Source: Coniella vitis
Taxonomy: Eukaryota > Ascomycota > Sordariomycetes > Diaporthales > Schizoparmaceae
Length of the DNA: 64,000 nucleotides
Assembly: GCA_011317545.1 (NCBI GenBank)
Contig: WUJK01000011.1
Location: 945,501 to 1,009,500, forward strand
Direction of reading: 5' to 3'
Each line of letters opens with the position of its first letter. The first letter of the stretch is position 1. The position numbers and the translations under genes are program-made. Below are positions 36,250-46,804 of this stretch, piece by piece. The notes below the pieces were generated by a model. The model was not told the DNA's origin. It worked only from the letters and a program-made list of their open reading frames with translations, and did not search any database.

Positions 36250-38553
36250 ATGACCACAGCACGATCCTCCTTTCTTCCGCGTCTCAGTCTCTCAGGCAAC
36301 AGCCGGGACAGAACATCCATCCTGCCGACATACCACCCACACGCAGCACGCTATGCCACGCTTCGCAGCAACGGCAGCGACTATGACCTCGACGAGCTGT
36401 CACCCCATCCCGAGGATGGTCTTCTCCCGCCTGACTTTCGCGATCCACATTCCCCACAAGGGAACTCAACATTTTCCAAAATGGGCAGCAAACGCAAACC
36501 CACCGGCGCGATCAACCGCCGCCCCTCGGACGCTTCTTCTGCGGGTTCTGCCTCCAAAATGCGACATTACGGCGGCGGCGTCGGTGGTGAGAGCGTACTC
36601 TTTCCTGGCCCACCTCCACCCATTGCCGTGTCGACTGTGCTCTACCGCGACGAAGAGCAGCGATCGGGGGGATACGGCCAACATTACGAGGACGACGAGG
36701 ATGATGACAGAAGCAGTGCCACTGGGCTCGCTGCTTCTTGGCTTCCGGGAACGGCAAGGCGAGCAATCAGCAGTGTGATGTGGGATCGGAGTGACAATAA
36801 GACGACACATAACCGAGGAGATAGAGCAGGCGTTGTGGACCGCAACTCGGTCTGGCGCAGCTTGGCGCGGCGGGAGAGGGCCGTTGTCGCGGACGTACAG
36901 CGGTTCCTGCAGGTACAGGAGGAGAGTTTGTCGGGCGGTAGCAGTGGTCACACGGGACAAGGATTCACGTCAAGAGGCCGGAATGGCGGTGGCTCCCAAG
37001 TGGACTCACGGTTGAGTGATGGTGGCAGTGTCACGCCCTCGAGCAGCAGTGGTGCGGCAGCCTCGATGACACAATCGCGGATTCCTGGACGATCCGTCTC
37101 TTTTCTTGAACCTGTCACGCGCTCGGGACCCGGCGGAGAGGTCATTCCGGTCAGACAACCACGGCCCAAAAAACTGGGAATCAGTGGCGCGCGGAGAGGC
37201 ATTGCACATAGTCTTGCGGAGCTTGCAAATCTCAAGACCGAGGAGGAAGCTTCGCTCCTTTCGGCGCTGTCTGCTCGCAAGCAGGCCCTCTCAAAGTTAC
37301 GCAACTTGGCAACGAGGAAAGACGGCATCACGGAGGAGCTTAGCGCTCTAGAGACAGACGAGGCCGAACCGCTAGGCCTCGAGTTGGAGGAGCTTGACCA
37401 TGATCATAGAGGCGTGTGTGCCGAGATCCAGGCGCTAGAGGAACGACTTGCGGGGTTAAAGAGTCGCAGACGGCATTTGGAGACTCGCATGGACGACCTT
37501 CGAAACCGACGAGAGGCTGGATTGAGCGGGTACAAGAATGCATTGAAAGAGGTGGAGGATATAGTCCGTGGATTCCTGGCTCGCCCGCCAGTGAAACCGC
37601 TCGATGTCGAGGCACTTACCGAGAACAACATCAAGTTGAGAGCAGAACTTGCTACGCCCGGTGGGCTGGAGTTCATGCACCTCCTCCCGGAAAGACGCAC
37701 GATTGATATGGCGCGCGAGTGGTGGGAATCCGAGGTGGCAATTCTCGAAACACGCAGAATGGCCGTCGATACTGAGCGTGAAGCGCTGGAAGAGGGCATT
37801 CACGTCTGGGACGAGGTTGTCGATCTCGTGCTCAAATTCGAGGCGGATCTTCGCCAGCAAATGTCACAGCAAGGAGGGTCCGCTCCCGCAGCAAACTCAC
37901 AGCATGGTAAGGGCAGAGGCAAGCAGCGCCAGCTGACGGCTATCGAAGTACTCAAGCTGCAGTACGAAAAAATCAACGAGGTGGTTATTGCTCTCGAGCA
38001 GCGCCTCGGCGCAGCGGAAAGCAAAGGGTGGAACCTGCTCATTGCGGCTATTGGGGCGGAGCTCGAGGCTTTCAGGGAGGCTGCGCGGGTGAACCGTGAA
38101 ATGCTCAAGGCCGTGGGTGTCGCAGTGGTGTCGCCGGACGACAATGAGCTGCTCAAGGTTCCCGCGAATTCTGCTATTGGAAGTGGGATGACCGTCTCGA
38201 GAGAAGACTCTGGTGCGACGACTGAGAGTCACAATTCGTTCCATACTACTCTTGGTGGGGGCGGAAGCACAATGCTGCCGCTCTCGGATCTGAAGCAGCA
38301 GCAGCAGCAGCAGCAGTTGCTTGATTTACCGAATAATCATGAGGATGAACGGAGCGAAAGTGATAATGAGGTGCCGCCTGAGTTATTGGCGATGCATGAT
38401 GACGAGGAGCACGATGTTAATGAAGAAAAGGCAGCTGGTGTGGAAGAGGTGACGGACACTGACAGGATCAGTGCACGCGCATTGTCTTCGGACAGAGGGG
38501 ATAGTGGCGATGATGTCCCTCATGAATTTCTTGTAGAACAATCTGGGTCATGA
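36250..38553 (+). CDS. ATG28: autophagy-related protein 28
   Basis: Single exon, 767 residues. Recognised from the N-terminal SFLPRLSLS and YATLRSNGSDYDLDEL blocks, the SWLPGTARRAISSVMW segment, the WRSLARRERAVVADVQRFLQVQEE helix (about 200-225) and two long coiled-coil regions (about 320-430 and 560-620), which match filamentous-fungal Atg28. Family knowledge: Atg28 is a coiled-coil scaffold-type protein first tied to selective peroxisome degradation in methylotrophic yeast. A poly-Gln run sits near residue 682. The acidic C-terminus carries two similar motifs, EVPPELLAM (about 710) and DVPHEFLVE (about 755), a possible paired binding motif. No membrane segment is seen, so it is presumably cytosolic or peripheral. 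Confidence 0.85.
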   Translation: MTTARSSFLPRLSLSGNSRDRTSILPTYHPHAARYATLRSNGSDYDLDELSPHPEDGLLPPDFRDPHSPQGNSTFSKMGSKRKPTGAINRRPSDASSAGSASKMRHYGGGVGGESVLFPGPPPPIAVSTVLYRDEEQRSGGYGQHYEDDEDDDRSSATGLAASWLPGTARRAISSVMWDRSDNKTTHNRGDRAGVVDRNSVWRSLARRERAVVADVQRFLQVQEESLSGGSSGHTGQGFTSRGRNGGGSQVDSRLSDGGSVTPSSSSGAAASMTQSRIPGRSVSFLEPVTRSGPGGEVIPVRQPRPKKLGISGARRGIAHSLAELANLKTEEEASLLSALSARKQALSKLRNLATRKDGITEELSALETDEAEPLGLELEELDHDHRGVCAEIQALEERLAGLKSRRRHLETRMDDLRNRREAGLSGYKNALKEVEDIVRGFLARPPVKPLDVEALTENNIKLRAELATPGGLEFMHLLPERRTIDMAREWWESEVAILETRRMAVDTEREALEEGIHVWDEVVDLVLKFEADLRQQMSQQGGSAPAANSQHGKGRGKQRQLTAIEVLKLQYEKINEVVIALEQRLGAAESKGWNLLIAAIGAELEAFREAARVNREMLKAVGVAVVSPDDNELLKVPANSAIGSGMTVSREDSGATTESHNSFHTTLGGGGSTMLPLSDLKQQQQQQQLLDLPNNHEDERSESDNEVPPELLAMHDDEEHDVNEEKAAGVEEVTDTDRISARALSSDRGDSGDDVPHEFLVEQSGS

Positions 38554-39212
38554 GGGTGAAGGGGTTTGTATGGTTGTAGGTGGGCGGGCGCCTGTGTATG
38601 CGGAAGCGTAGACTTGTTGGATGAAAATGGTCTGCTTTCTTTTTCTTGGATCGGATTTGTGTAAGCGCGGCGTTTATAGGCTTAAACATGAACTGTTATA
38701 CCCCTTCTTGGTATCTCTTCTCGTGTTTACTTGGAGGTTTTGCCATGGTTAAGTTCTCATGCTACTATTACACGCGGTCCAATGTCATGTTCCGGTGACG
38801 TGGACCCTGAATTGAATAGATTGAACAAAATAAGAGTGGACTTCCCCGGTATCAAACGCCCAGGAGCACGGTGTTTTGCCCAAAGCAAACCCTCAACGCC
38901 GCCCCATGATCCAATACAGAAGATAGGCCCATTAGCCTCGAGAAACTTGAAACCTCGTCACGACACACTCTGTAACCAGCCATTGTACCACACACACGTG
39001 CGCGCGCGCGCGCGCGCAAACCAGTCCCTCAAGAGGAACTCGAGGTTCATGGCCCTAGAGAAACATGAATAGTTCCTTGTCATGCGTCATTCACACGAAG
39101 GATTCCTTCATCATGTTTCCCGCGGATTTTCATCCTTCTTTATCCATTGTTATGGTTTTTTTCTTTCTTCTTCTTCTTCTTCTTCTTCTTTTCTGGCGCC
39201 ATGTAATTGCCC
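38554..39212. other. convergent intergenic region
   Basis: This is the 3' flank of ATG28 (+) and of the DUF1748 gene (-). It contains a (CG)n tract at 39000-39017 after a short CA run and a (TTC)n tract near 39168-39191. No gene is seen. Confidence 0.5.
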
Positions 39213-40004
39213 CTACCTCGTGCGCTCAAACCATCCGCTTCCGCCAGCCGTTGTGATGGCCACATCGAGAACACTCTCGCCGACACCGAGATAGCGACCT
39301 AGCCATTTCTGGACCTCGGCATTGTCGCCGCCAACCTTTTCCGATTTCAGACTGGGCCTGGGAGGTTCCCCCGACGAAAAGGGGGGCCAGTGTTAGTTTT
39401 GGCCATTTTCTTTTTTCTTCTGCCTTTCTTTTGATCGCACTTCCTTTGTCTCTTTTGAAAGAGCTGGCTATGAAGTACCATCGAGATGTGTTCTTTTCTT
39501 TTTTTCCCTCTGCTTCTTCATTTTGTGTTTATTGTGAAGGGGACAGTTGCCGGGGAACTCACGTCAAGCCGGTTGAGCGACGCATACCAGCGAGGATGGT
39601 CGAGACTGGAACGGACAAGATGATTAGAAGGGGATCAAGTAAAGAAACCGGAGATAGAACGCGAAGAGAAGCACCGGGGAGACGAAGAAAAGAAGGAATG
39701 CTTACTGAGGACCGCATCGACGGTATAGTGGACGAGTTTCCCGAGCTTGGACCAGAGCCCCAATGTCAGCAAGTCGAGGAGCTAGATGTCGCACAGAGAG
39801 AGCGAGAGGTTTAGCCCGCGCATCATGACGCACATATGTGACGACGATGGCATGGACGGGACGGACGGACGGGTAGCGAATGGTGGGAAGGATAACAGTT
39901 GCATGATGGAGGAGGAGGGTCGCAGGTGGGTTGTGGGAAACTGGTGTTTGCGTTGTGCTGTGTTGAATGGTCGGACAGAGAGGCAGTGCTGAACTTACCA
40001 CCAT
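39213..40004 (-). CDS. DUF1748-family microprotein, four exons
   Basis: Found by hand, because no exon is long enough for an ORF scan. Exons are 40004-39999 (ATGGTG only), 39745-39706, 39605-39563 and 39357-39213. The introns have GTAAGT, GTAAGC and GTGAGT donors and AAG, CAG and CAG acceptors, and every junction keeps the frame. The 77-residue product starts MVLGKLVHYTVDAVL, continues with STILAGMRRSTGLTPSLKSE and ends in SGWFERTR. These blocks match the fungal DUF1748 family, small conserved proteins of unknown function. The segment around residues 9-22 is hydrophobic and could insert in a membrane; a mitochondrial place is plausible but inferred. The first coding exon holds just the start codon plus one codon, a structure automatic annotation often misses. 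Confidence 0.85.
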
Positions 40005-41252
40005 GTTGACAAATGTTGGAGATGACTTGGTTGAAATGTGCTGGTGCGTGCAAGTTGGGGTGGACAGCGTGCGTATGCTTCGCAGGTGCAATGCAAAGGG
40101 TTACAGACGATGTCGTAGGGCTGTATGTCGTTGGTTTGCTTGCTGGTTACTGTGGCACGAGACAAGTTGACCTTGTCGCGTGAATCTTGGACTCGGAATG
40201 ATCAGCCTGGGCACCCCAGCCGCCCAGCCGAACAGGGCCCCCACCCGCGCGCTGGCCCACCACTGCCTCCGCACTTACCTAAGCGATGTTCTTATCAGTT
40301 CTGGCAACGTGCCTTATCGAGTGGTCCTGGTGGGGTGGAGTGGGAATTGAGGGGGCGTTCGTTTGGGCAAGTCCCAAGAAGGAGGGGTCGTGGGGTGCGG
40401 GACGCTGTTGGGAAGCTGGTCCCTGTCCGTTGCCTCAGCGAAATCTCCCAGTGGGAAGAGCTAGCAGCAGCAGAGCAACTCCGCAGGTGCAAAAGCCCAG
40501 AGGGAGGTCTGGGCCTAGCTGATTAGCCAAACAAAAGTGGCCGTGGTAAGCCTTGAGCGACTTTCGTTTTTTTTTCATCTGCTTTTTTCGGGCCTCAACA
40601 ATCAATCGTCAACCCTTTTTCGCTTTCCGATACAACCAATCCTCCTTCTCCTACGCAAACCCGTGATACTTTCCGTCTCTCTTTCTCGCCCTACAAAGGT
40701 ATGAACAAGCAAGATGCTTATTTCTTTTGGTTGATTGGCAATGAAGACAAGGGTCAATGGAGGCCAGTCGCCCAAGCTGCAGAGCTGTACATCTCTGCAT
40801 CTGAAGCTGGCTGGCCTTGGAATACCTGATACAAGCATTGGTGATCGGGTGGTGTGACGCTGGTCCTATACATCTACTTCCCTCTCAATCCTCAGCAGAC
40901 ACGATCCATACCAGCTCTTTCTCTCGCGAGAACACTCTTCGCTACCACCTCATAATCCACTCGTGCCCTCCTGCTGTCCAGGGAGTGCTTCCTTTCCACC
41001 GCCCTCGGACCATTGCCGAGCTTGCGACTTGCCTCAGTGTTACATAAAAGTCTTGGCTGCTTTTTAGCCCGACTTCGCTGGCACCAATCTTGCCATCCTG
41101 ACTTGACTATCAAAGGCCAACGTCAGCCACTCTTCCATCCCTCCTCCAATCTTGTGTCCTGCAAACTCGTCGACCACTTCTGCACAAGCACTCGTCAAAC
41201 TAACAGCAACTTCAGTATCCGATATATCCTCTTACCCTAATATCCGATCAGA
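40005..41252. other. intergenic: pyruvate kinase promoter and leader
   Basis: No gene is supported. The region becomes CT-rich from about 40600 (TCTCTCTTTCTCGCCC; CTCCTGCTGTCC), as in promoters of highly expressed fungal glycolytic genes. A TATA-like CATAAAA lies near 41043, about 210 bp before the start codon. The left end carries the DUF1748 promoter on the other strand. Confidence 0.5.
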
Positions 41253-43178
41253 ATGCCTGCCACCGCTCTCGACCATCTCTCTCTTGGAGGCCGCATCGAC
41301 TGGCTTGCCCAGCTCGACACCGCCTACCAGCCCACCAAGAACCTTCGCAGAACCTCGATTGTAAGACAAACAACGCCCTGCGCCACGATCCGTCGTATCG
41401 AGTTACGCCGCGGCCGCTGATGTTCAGGGTTACAATTAGATCTGCACAATCGGCCCCAAGACCAACTCGGTTGAGGCCATCAACAAGCTGCGCAACGCTG
41501 GTCTCAACGTTGTTCGCATGTAAGTCTGCTACAAGGTGTCAATCTCGAATTGGAAAATGGCCAGAAGCTGACAGCTCAATGCACAGGAACTTCTCTCACG
41601 TATGTCGGACCGCGACGCCAACCACTTACTTGCCTCTTTCTGGTCTGCTAACACAAACCCATAGGGCGAGTACTCGTACCACCAGTCTGTCATCGACAAT
41701 GCCCGCGCCGCCGAGGCGTCCCAGGCTGGTCGCCAGATTGCCATTGCCTTGGACACCAAGGGTCCCGTATGTACACTTTGCGTACTCCAAAATATGGGTG
41801 CCCGGTTACTGAGTATGTGTGTGATTAGGAAATCCGAACTGGAAACACTGTCGGTGATGCCGACCTTCCTCTCTCGGCTGGTACCGAGTTGAACATCACC
41901 ACCGACGACAAGTACAAGGCTGCTTGCGACACCGAGAACATGTACGTCGACTACAAGAACATTACCAAGGTCATTGAGCCGGGCCGCATCATCTACGTCG
42001 ATGACGGTATTCTGGCCTTTGAGGTCCTCAACGTTGTCGATGACAAGACCGTCCGCGTCCGCGCCAAGAACAACGGTTTCATCTCGTCGAGAAAGGGCGT
42101 CAACCTGCCCAACACCGATGTCGACCTTCCAGCCCTGTCCGAGAAGGACAAGAACGACCTTAGATTCGGAGTCAAGAACAATGTCGACATGGTCTTTGCC
42201 TCTTTCATCCGCCGTGGCGAGGACATCAAGGCCATCCGTGAGGTTCTTGGTGAGGAGGGCAAGCACATCCAGATCATTGCCAAGATTGAGAACCGGCAAG
42301 GTCTGAACAACTTCCCTGAGATTCTCAAGGAGACTGACGGTGTCATGGTTGCTCGTGGTGACCTGGGTATCGAGATCCCCGCTGCTGAGGTGTTTGCGGC
42401 CCAGAAGAAGATGATTGCCATGTGCAACATTGCCGGCAAGCCCGTCATTTGCGCCACCCAGATGCTCGAGAGCATGATCAAGAACCCCAGACCCACTCGT
42501 GCTGAGATCAGCGACGTTGGCAACGCCGTCACTGACGGTGCTGACTGTGTCATGTTGTCGGGTGAGACTGCCAAGGGTTCTTACCCCAACGAGGCCGTCC
42601 GCGAGATGAGCGAGGGTAAGTTTGCTGTTGTTTGCCCGTGATCGTGTAAGATGTGATGCTAACAAAAACCCTGTCCAGCCTGCCTCAAGGCCGAGAACAC
42701 CATCCCATACGTCTCGCACTTTGAGGAGCTTACCTCCCTCATCAAGCGCCCCATTAGCGTCGTCGAGTCCTGTGCTATGTCGGCTGTCCGCGCTTCCCTG
42801 GACTTGAACGCCGGCGGTATCATTGTCCTCTCCACGTCGGGTGACTCTGCTCGTCTGCTGTCCAAGTACCGCCCTGTGTGCCCCATCTTCATGGTGACGC
42901 GCAACGCTTCTGCCGCCCGGTACAGCCACTTGTATCGTGGCGTTTATCCCTTCCACTTCCCCGAGGACAAGCCTGACTTCTCCAAGGTCAACTGGCAGGA
43001 GGACGTCGACAGACGCATCAAGTGGGGTGTCTCCAAGGCACTGGAGCTTAACGTGCTGTCCAAGAATGACACCGTTGTCGTTGTCCAGGGTTGGAAGGGT
43101 GGTATGGGTAACACCAACACCCTGCGCATTGTCAAGGCCGACACTGAGCACCTGGGCATTGGCGAGCTGGACAACTAG
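41253..43178 (+). CDS. PYK1: pyruvate kinase
   Basis: Six exons (41253-41360, 41440-41519, 41587-41599, 41665-41766, 41829-42615, 42679-43178) give 529 residues, the usual fungal length. Exon 3 is a 13-base micro-exon completing VVRMNFSH. Signature elements: RRTSIICTIGPKTNS, MNFSHGEYSYH, ALDTKGPEIRTG, the active-site block IIAKIENRQGLNNF with its catalytic Lys, VMVARGDLGIEIP, and CATQMLESM with the NPRPTRAEISDV block. The C-terminal allosteric domain begins after SEACLKAENTIPY and ends TLRIVKADTEHLGIGELDN. It catalyses phosphoenolpyruvate + ADP to pyruvate + ATP in the cytosol, the last step of glycolysis. Codon use is strongly C-ending, as expected for high expression, which also creates a long spurious antisense frame. 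Confidence 0.97.
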
Positions 43179-44975
43179 GAATCTGGACCAGCAGTGGGCG
43201 TGTAAATGGTACAAAATAGACAAGGAATTGGGACCGGGTAGATGGCTTGGTTGGCTGCTCCTCGACTTGATCCAGACCATGCAGATAGATTCGGTAGACT
43301 GTAATGAACTCCATGATGAACTCACTCACGTGTTTGGACGAATTCGTTATCCGTGTTTGGTGTCAATTCCTGATGGTTGTCGAGGCATTATCCAAAGCCT
43401 CGAAAGATGGTGGCATTATTCGGTCGGCCTGGACAGGATTGTACGCAAATTCGTAGGAACAGCATGACACATATGAATCAATGTGTAACAAGCGATCTGA
43501 TCAATGGCAGCCAATTCAAAACAAGTGAAATCGTACATTATTGATCGGGAGAAAAAAAAGAATCGTAGGGGGAGAAAAAAAAGAAGAGAATACCTAGGTA
43601 CCATATGAGAAAACTTGAGGGAAAAAAGTGAGGAAGGCGCTCAGTGAGCGGGAAACTCTCGCTATTCTGCTTCCGTCTTCTCCCGAGGTTATTACACATA
43701 GTACATAGTACACGGTGACAGTGGCCCGCTGCATGAAGGCGCATGGGGGAAACTGTCGGTCATTTTTCTATGAGTCGCCTATTGTATAGTATTTTCGAGC
43801 CTTGTTGATAAAACGGTACTCGAAATTGTCCTTGTTATCACAATGTGATTTGCAATTCGTGGAAAAATAACCCATACACCAACGAGGCGGTTGTAGAGTA
43901 GATGTCCCGTGTACTGTAGCTTCATACATAGTATATGTTTTTGGATGCCATCCTTTCCCCTCGTCCCAGGACTACTATGTGTTCATGGTAGACAGCAAGC
44001 AATCAATGTGGCTGGCGCCTTGTCAACGGCCTGGTCCGCTGCTAGCTTGTTCTACATAGTACAGGGAGATTCACCCACGCGAGAACCTACCCTATCAGAG
44101 TTCCGTTGTAGTAGAGCAGATAGATCAGTGGTGTTCATCTCCTATGTATCTTTCTGAATCACCAGAAACGGATTTGCGCAATTCCGAATCCCAGACAGCA
44201 GCGTACATGGGACAACATCAAAGTAGTAGCAGAGATTCTCAACAAGGCACCTGGCCCAATAGTACTAGGTACTGTACTCGAAGTAAGCGATCTATCTGGG
44301 TCTGAGTGGTGTGTAACTCTGGTACCGCGATAGCGAGATCCAGACCAGCCAGGGTCTCTACACGTGGCGTCGCATTTAGGCTGCGTGCCTGGGCTTAGAG
44401 CACATTAAGTCCTCTGGGCTTGGGGGAAGTCATGTGGTAGGCTAGAAATGTGGTGGTGTGATGGAGTGGAGGGTTGTATTCTCCCTCAGAATATGCCACT
44501 ATTATGTATACGGCGGAATGGTGATCTTTTTACTGCACCAATCCCTTAGGGTACAGAACGTACTACCCTTTTTTGATGCCTTTCTGTGTGTTCCATGTAT
44601 TCTCTTCCTTTTGTGTGTTGTTGGGACGCTTTACTGTGATCGTTTGCTTCTCTTTTGCGATCGATCATGGTCCTGTTCTGCTCCTGATAGCGCCTGAGAG
44701 GAAACCTGAGCCTTGATCGTCGCGGTAGCACCCGGCCCTGCAAGTACCAGAACTCCCTAAAGTAGCAGGCCAGTAGCGCTTTCCCCAGCGAGTCCGACCC
44801 ACTGTTACTTTGTACAGAGTACAGTGTCGTGCCACAGTGAGCTATTCCTCATTCACATCTCGAGACCTTTCACCATGTTGCCGTCCACGCCCCGTGGTGG
44901 TGATCCTCTCTTCGATCGCAGGACATGTAACACTGACGAAATGGACAGTTCTCGAGCCAGCCCGGTCAGCCCTCC
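43179..44975. other. intergenic: MFS transporter promoter region
   Basis: About 1.8 kb without a gene. It carries three motif copies (43702-43709, 43925-43932, 44053-44060). The frame at 44875-45027 starts with an ATG in fair context (caccATG), ends 50 bases inside the MFS coding region in another frame, and so could act as an upstream ORF. Confidence 0.45.
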
Positions 44976-46804
44976 ATGGCTGATGCTGACAAGGAGCAGC
45001 AAACGCACGCCAACACCCAGGGCATAGAAGACCGCCCAACCTCGTCATGCGACCAGTCTTCCCACGAAGACGAAGGCTCTGAAGCAGACCGTCTCAACAA
45101 GATCGAACTTGCCTGTGCCGAAGGTCACGATGCAGATATTCCCTCGAGCGTGGGATACGTCCTCGATGAACAGGGCGAGCTCAAGCGACAGCGCTCCGTT
45201 GCCGACCAGCAAAGTCTTGCCCTCGCAAAGACCAGAAGCCATGCGTCGCACAAGACTGACGATGACGGCGACCTCGAAAAGGCCAACAATCCAAGCGAAG
45301 ATGCCAATGAAGTCCAAGTGGTTGATCCTGATATTGTCTGGTGGGACTCCGACGAGGACCCAGCCAATCCATACAACTGGCCCACCTGGCGCAAGATCAC
45401 CAACTGCACGCTTATCTCCATGCTCACCTTCGTGATGCCTCTGGCTTCTTCTATCTTCGCGCCGGGCGTGCCAGAGCTGATGGAGGACTTTCACTCCAGC
45501 AGCAACGAGCTTGCTGCCTTTGTTGTATCCGTCTACGTTCTGGGCTTTGCGTTTGGTCCGTTGGTCATTGCGCCCATGTCGGAGATTTACGGTCGCAGCC
45601 CCATATACCACATCTGCAACGTGTGCTACATAGCCTTCCTCATTGCCTGTGCGCAGGCGCCCTCTCTCAACTCGCTCATTGCCTTCCGCTTCCTCAGCGG
45701 CATCTTTGGATCTTGTCCCTTGACGAATGGCGGAGGCTCCATCGCAGACATGATACGCCAAGAGAAGCGCGCCGGTGCCATGGCTGCCTTTAGCATTGGC
45801 CCCTTGCTGGGACCAATCATTGGTCCCGTGGCCGGCGGCTTCCTGAGCGCAGCCAAGGGCTGGCGCTGGGTATTCTGGGTTCTTGTCATGATTGCCGGCG
45901 TTGTCGCTGTGCTCATGGCGATATTCATGCGTGAAACATACGCGCCTGTCATCCTTCAACGGAAGGTGATGAGGCTGCGCAAGGAGAGAGGCAATGAGAT
46001 GCTACGGTCCAAACTGGATGTCGGCCTAAGTCCTTCGGATTATTTTAAGCGTGCCATCGCCCGCCCGCTCAAGATGCTGCTAAAGTCGCCTGTCGTCGCT
46101 GTCTTTGCCTTGTACATGGCTGTCGTGTACGGATACCTGTATTTGATGTTCACCTCCATAACAGAAGTCTTTCAGGACTACTACGGCTTTAGCACCCAAG
46201 ATGCAGGTCTGGTGTATTTGGGCCTGGGTGTCGGCTCCATGGCTGGCCTCGGCGTCTTCTCCGTCACGTCAGACCGACACCTCAAGAAAATGTCGGCCAA
46301 AGAAGGACTTGGCATGAAGCCCGAGTATAGGTTGCAACCGCTGCCCGTTGGCGCCATATTGCTCCCCATTGGCTTCTTCATCTACGGGTGGACGGCCCAG
46401 TACCGCGTGCACTGGATTGTGCCTATTCTCGGGACCATGGTCATCGGAATTGGCAACTTGATCATTTTTATGGCTTTGCAATTGTATGTGCAGGTTGAAT
46501 TCCCGATTCGCTGCTACATTTACGTCGCGGTATGCATAACTGCTAACATCCAGACACTCACTGCAGGTACCTCGTGGATGCCTTTGCCATTTACGCCGCT
46601 TCGGCTCTTGCGGCGAACACACTCATTCGTTCCATTGCCGGTGCTGTCCTCCCGCTTGCTGGACTGCAGATGTACGCTGCGCTGGGCATGGGCTGGGGCA
46701 ATAGCCTGCTTGCTTTCATTGCATTGGCGCTCTTACCTGTGCCCTTTTTGATCCTCAAGAAGGGTGAATGGTTGCGGACCAAGTATCCTGTGAAGAACTT
46801 GTGA
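44976..46804 (+). CDS. MFS drug:H+ antiporter (DHA1 type)
   Basis: Two exons (44976-46483, 46567-46804) with an 83-base intron (donor GTATGT, GCTAAC branch, acceptor GCAG) give 581 residues; splicing restores FMALQLYLVDAFAIYAAS. About 145 hydrophilic acidic residues precede the NPYNWPTWRK motif. Twelve membrane helices can be placed, the first at TLISMLTFVMPLASSIF and the last at NSLLAFIALALLPVPFLIL. The family motif between helices 2 and 3 reads SEIYGRSPIY; the helix 5 motif is FSIGPLLGPIIGPVAGGFL. Such fungal proteins export drugs, polyamines or secondary metabolites at the plasma membrane; the substrate is unknown. No biosynthetic cluster adjoins it. The ATG sits in good context (tccATGGCT), but an out-of-frame ATG precedes it at 44875. 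Confidence 0.92.

Noticed and set aside
39431..39814. 127-codon plus-strand ORF
   Set aside because: It is the antisense shadow of DUF1748 exons and introns.
41160..41252. start of pyruvate kinase further upstream
   Set aside because: Stops in frame; the conserved N-terminus begins at 41253.
41529..43325. 598-codon ORF antisense to pyruvate kinase
   Set aside because: It runs straight through the sense introns and mirrors the strong C-ending codon bias of the sense gene; its translation has no domain.
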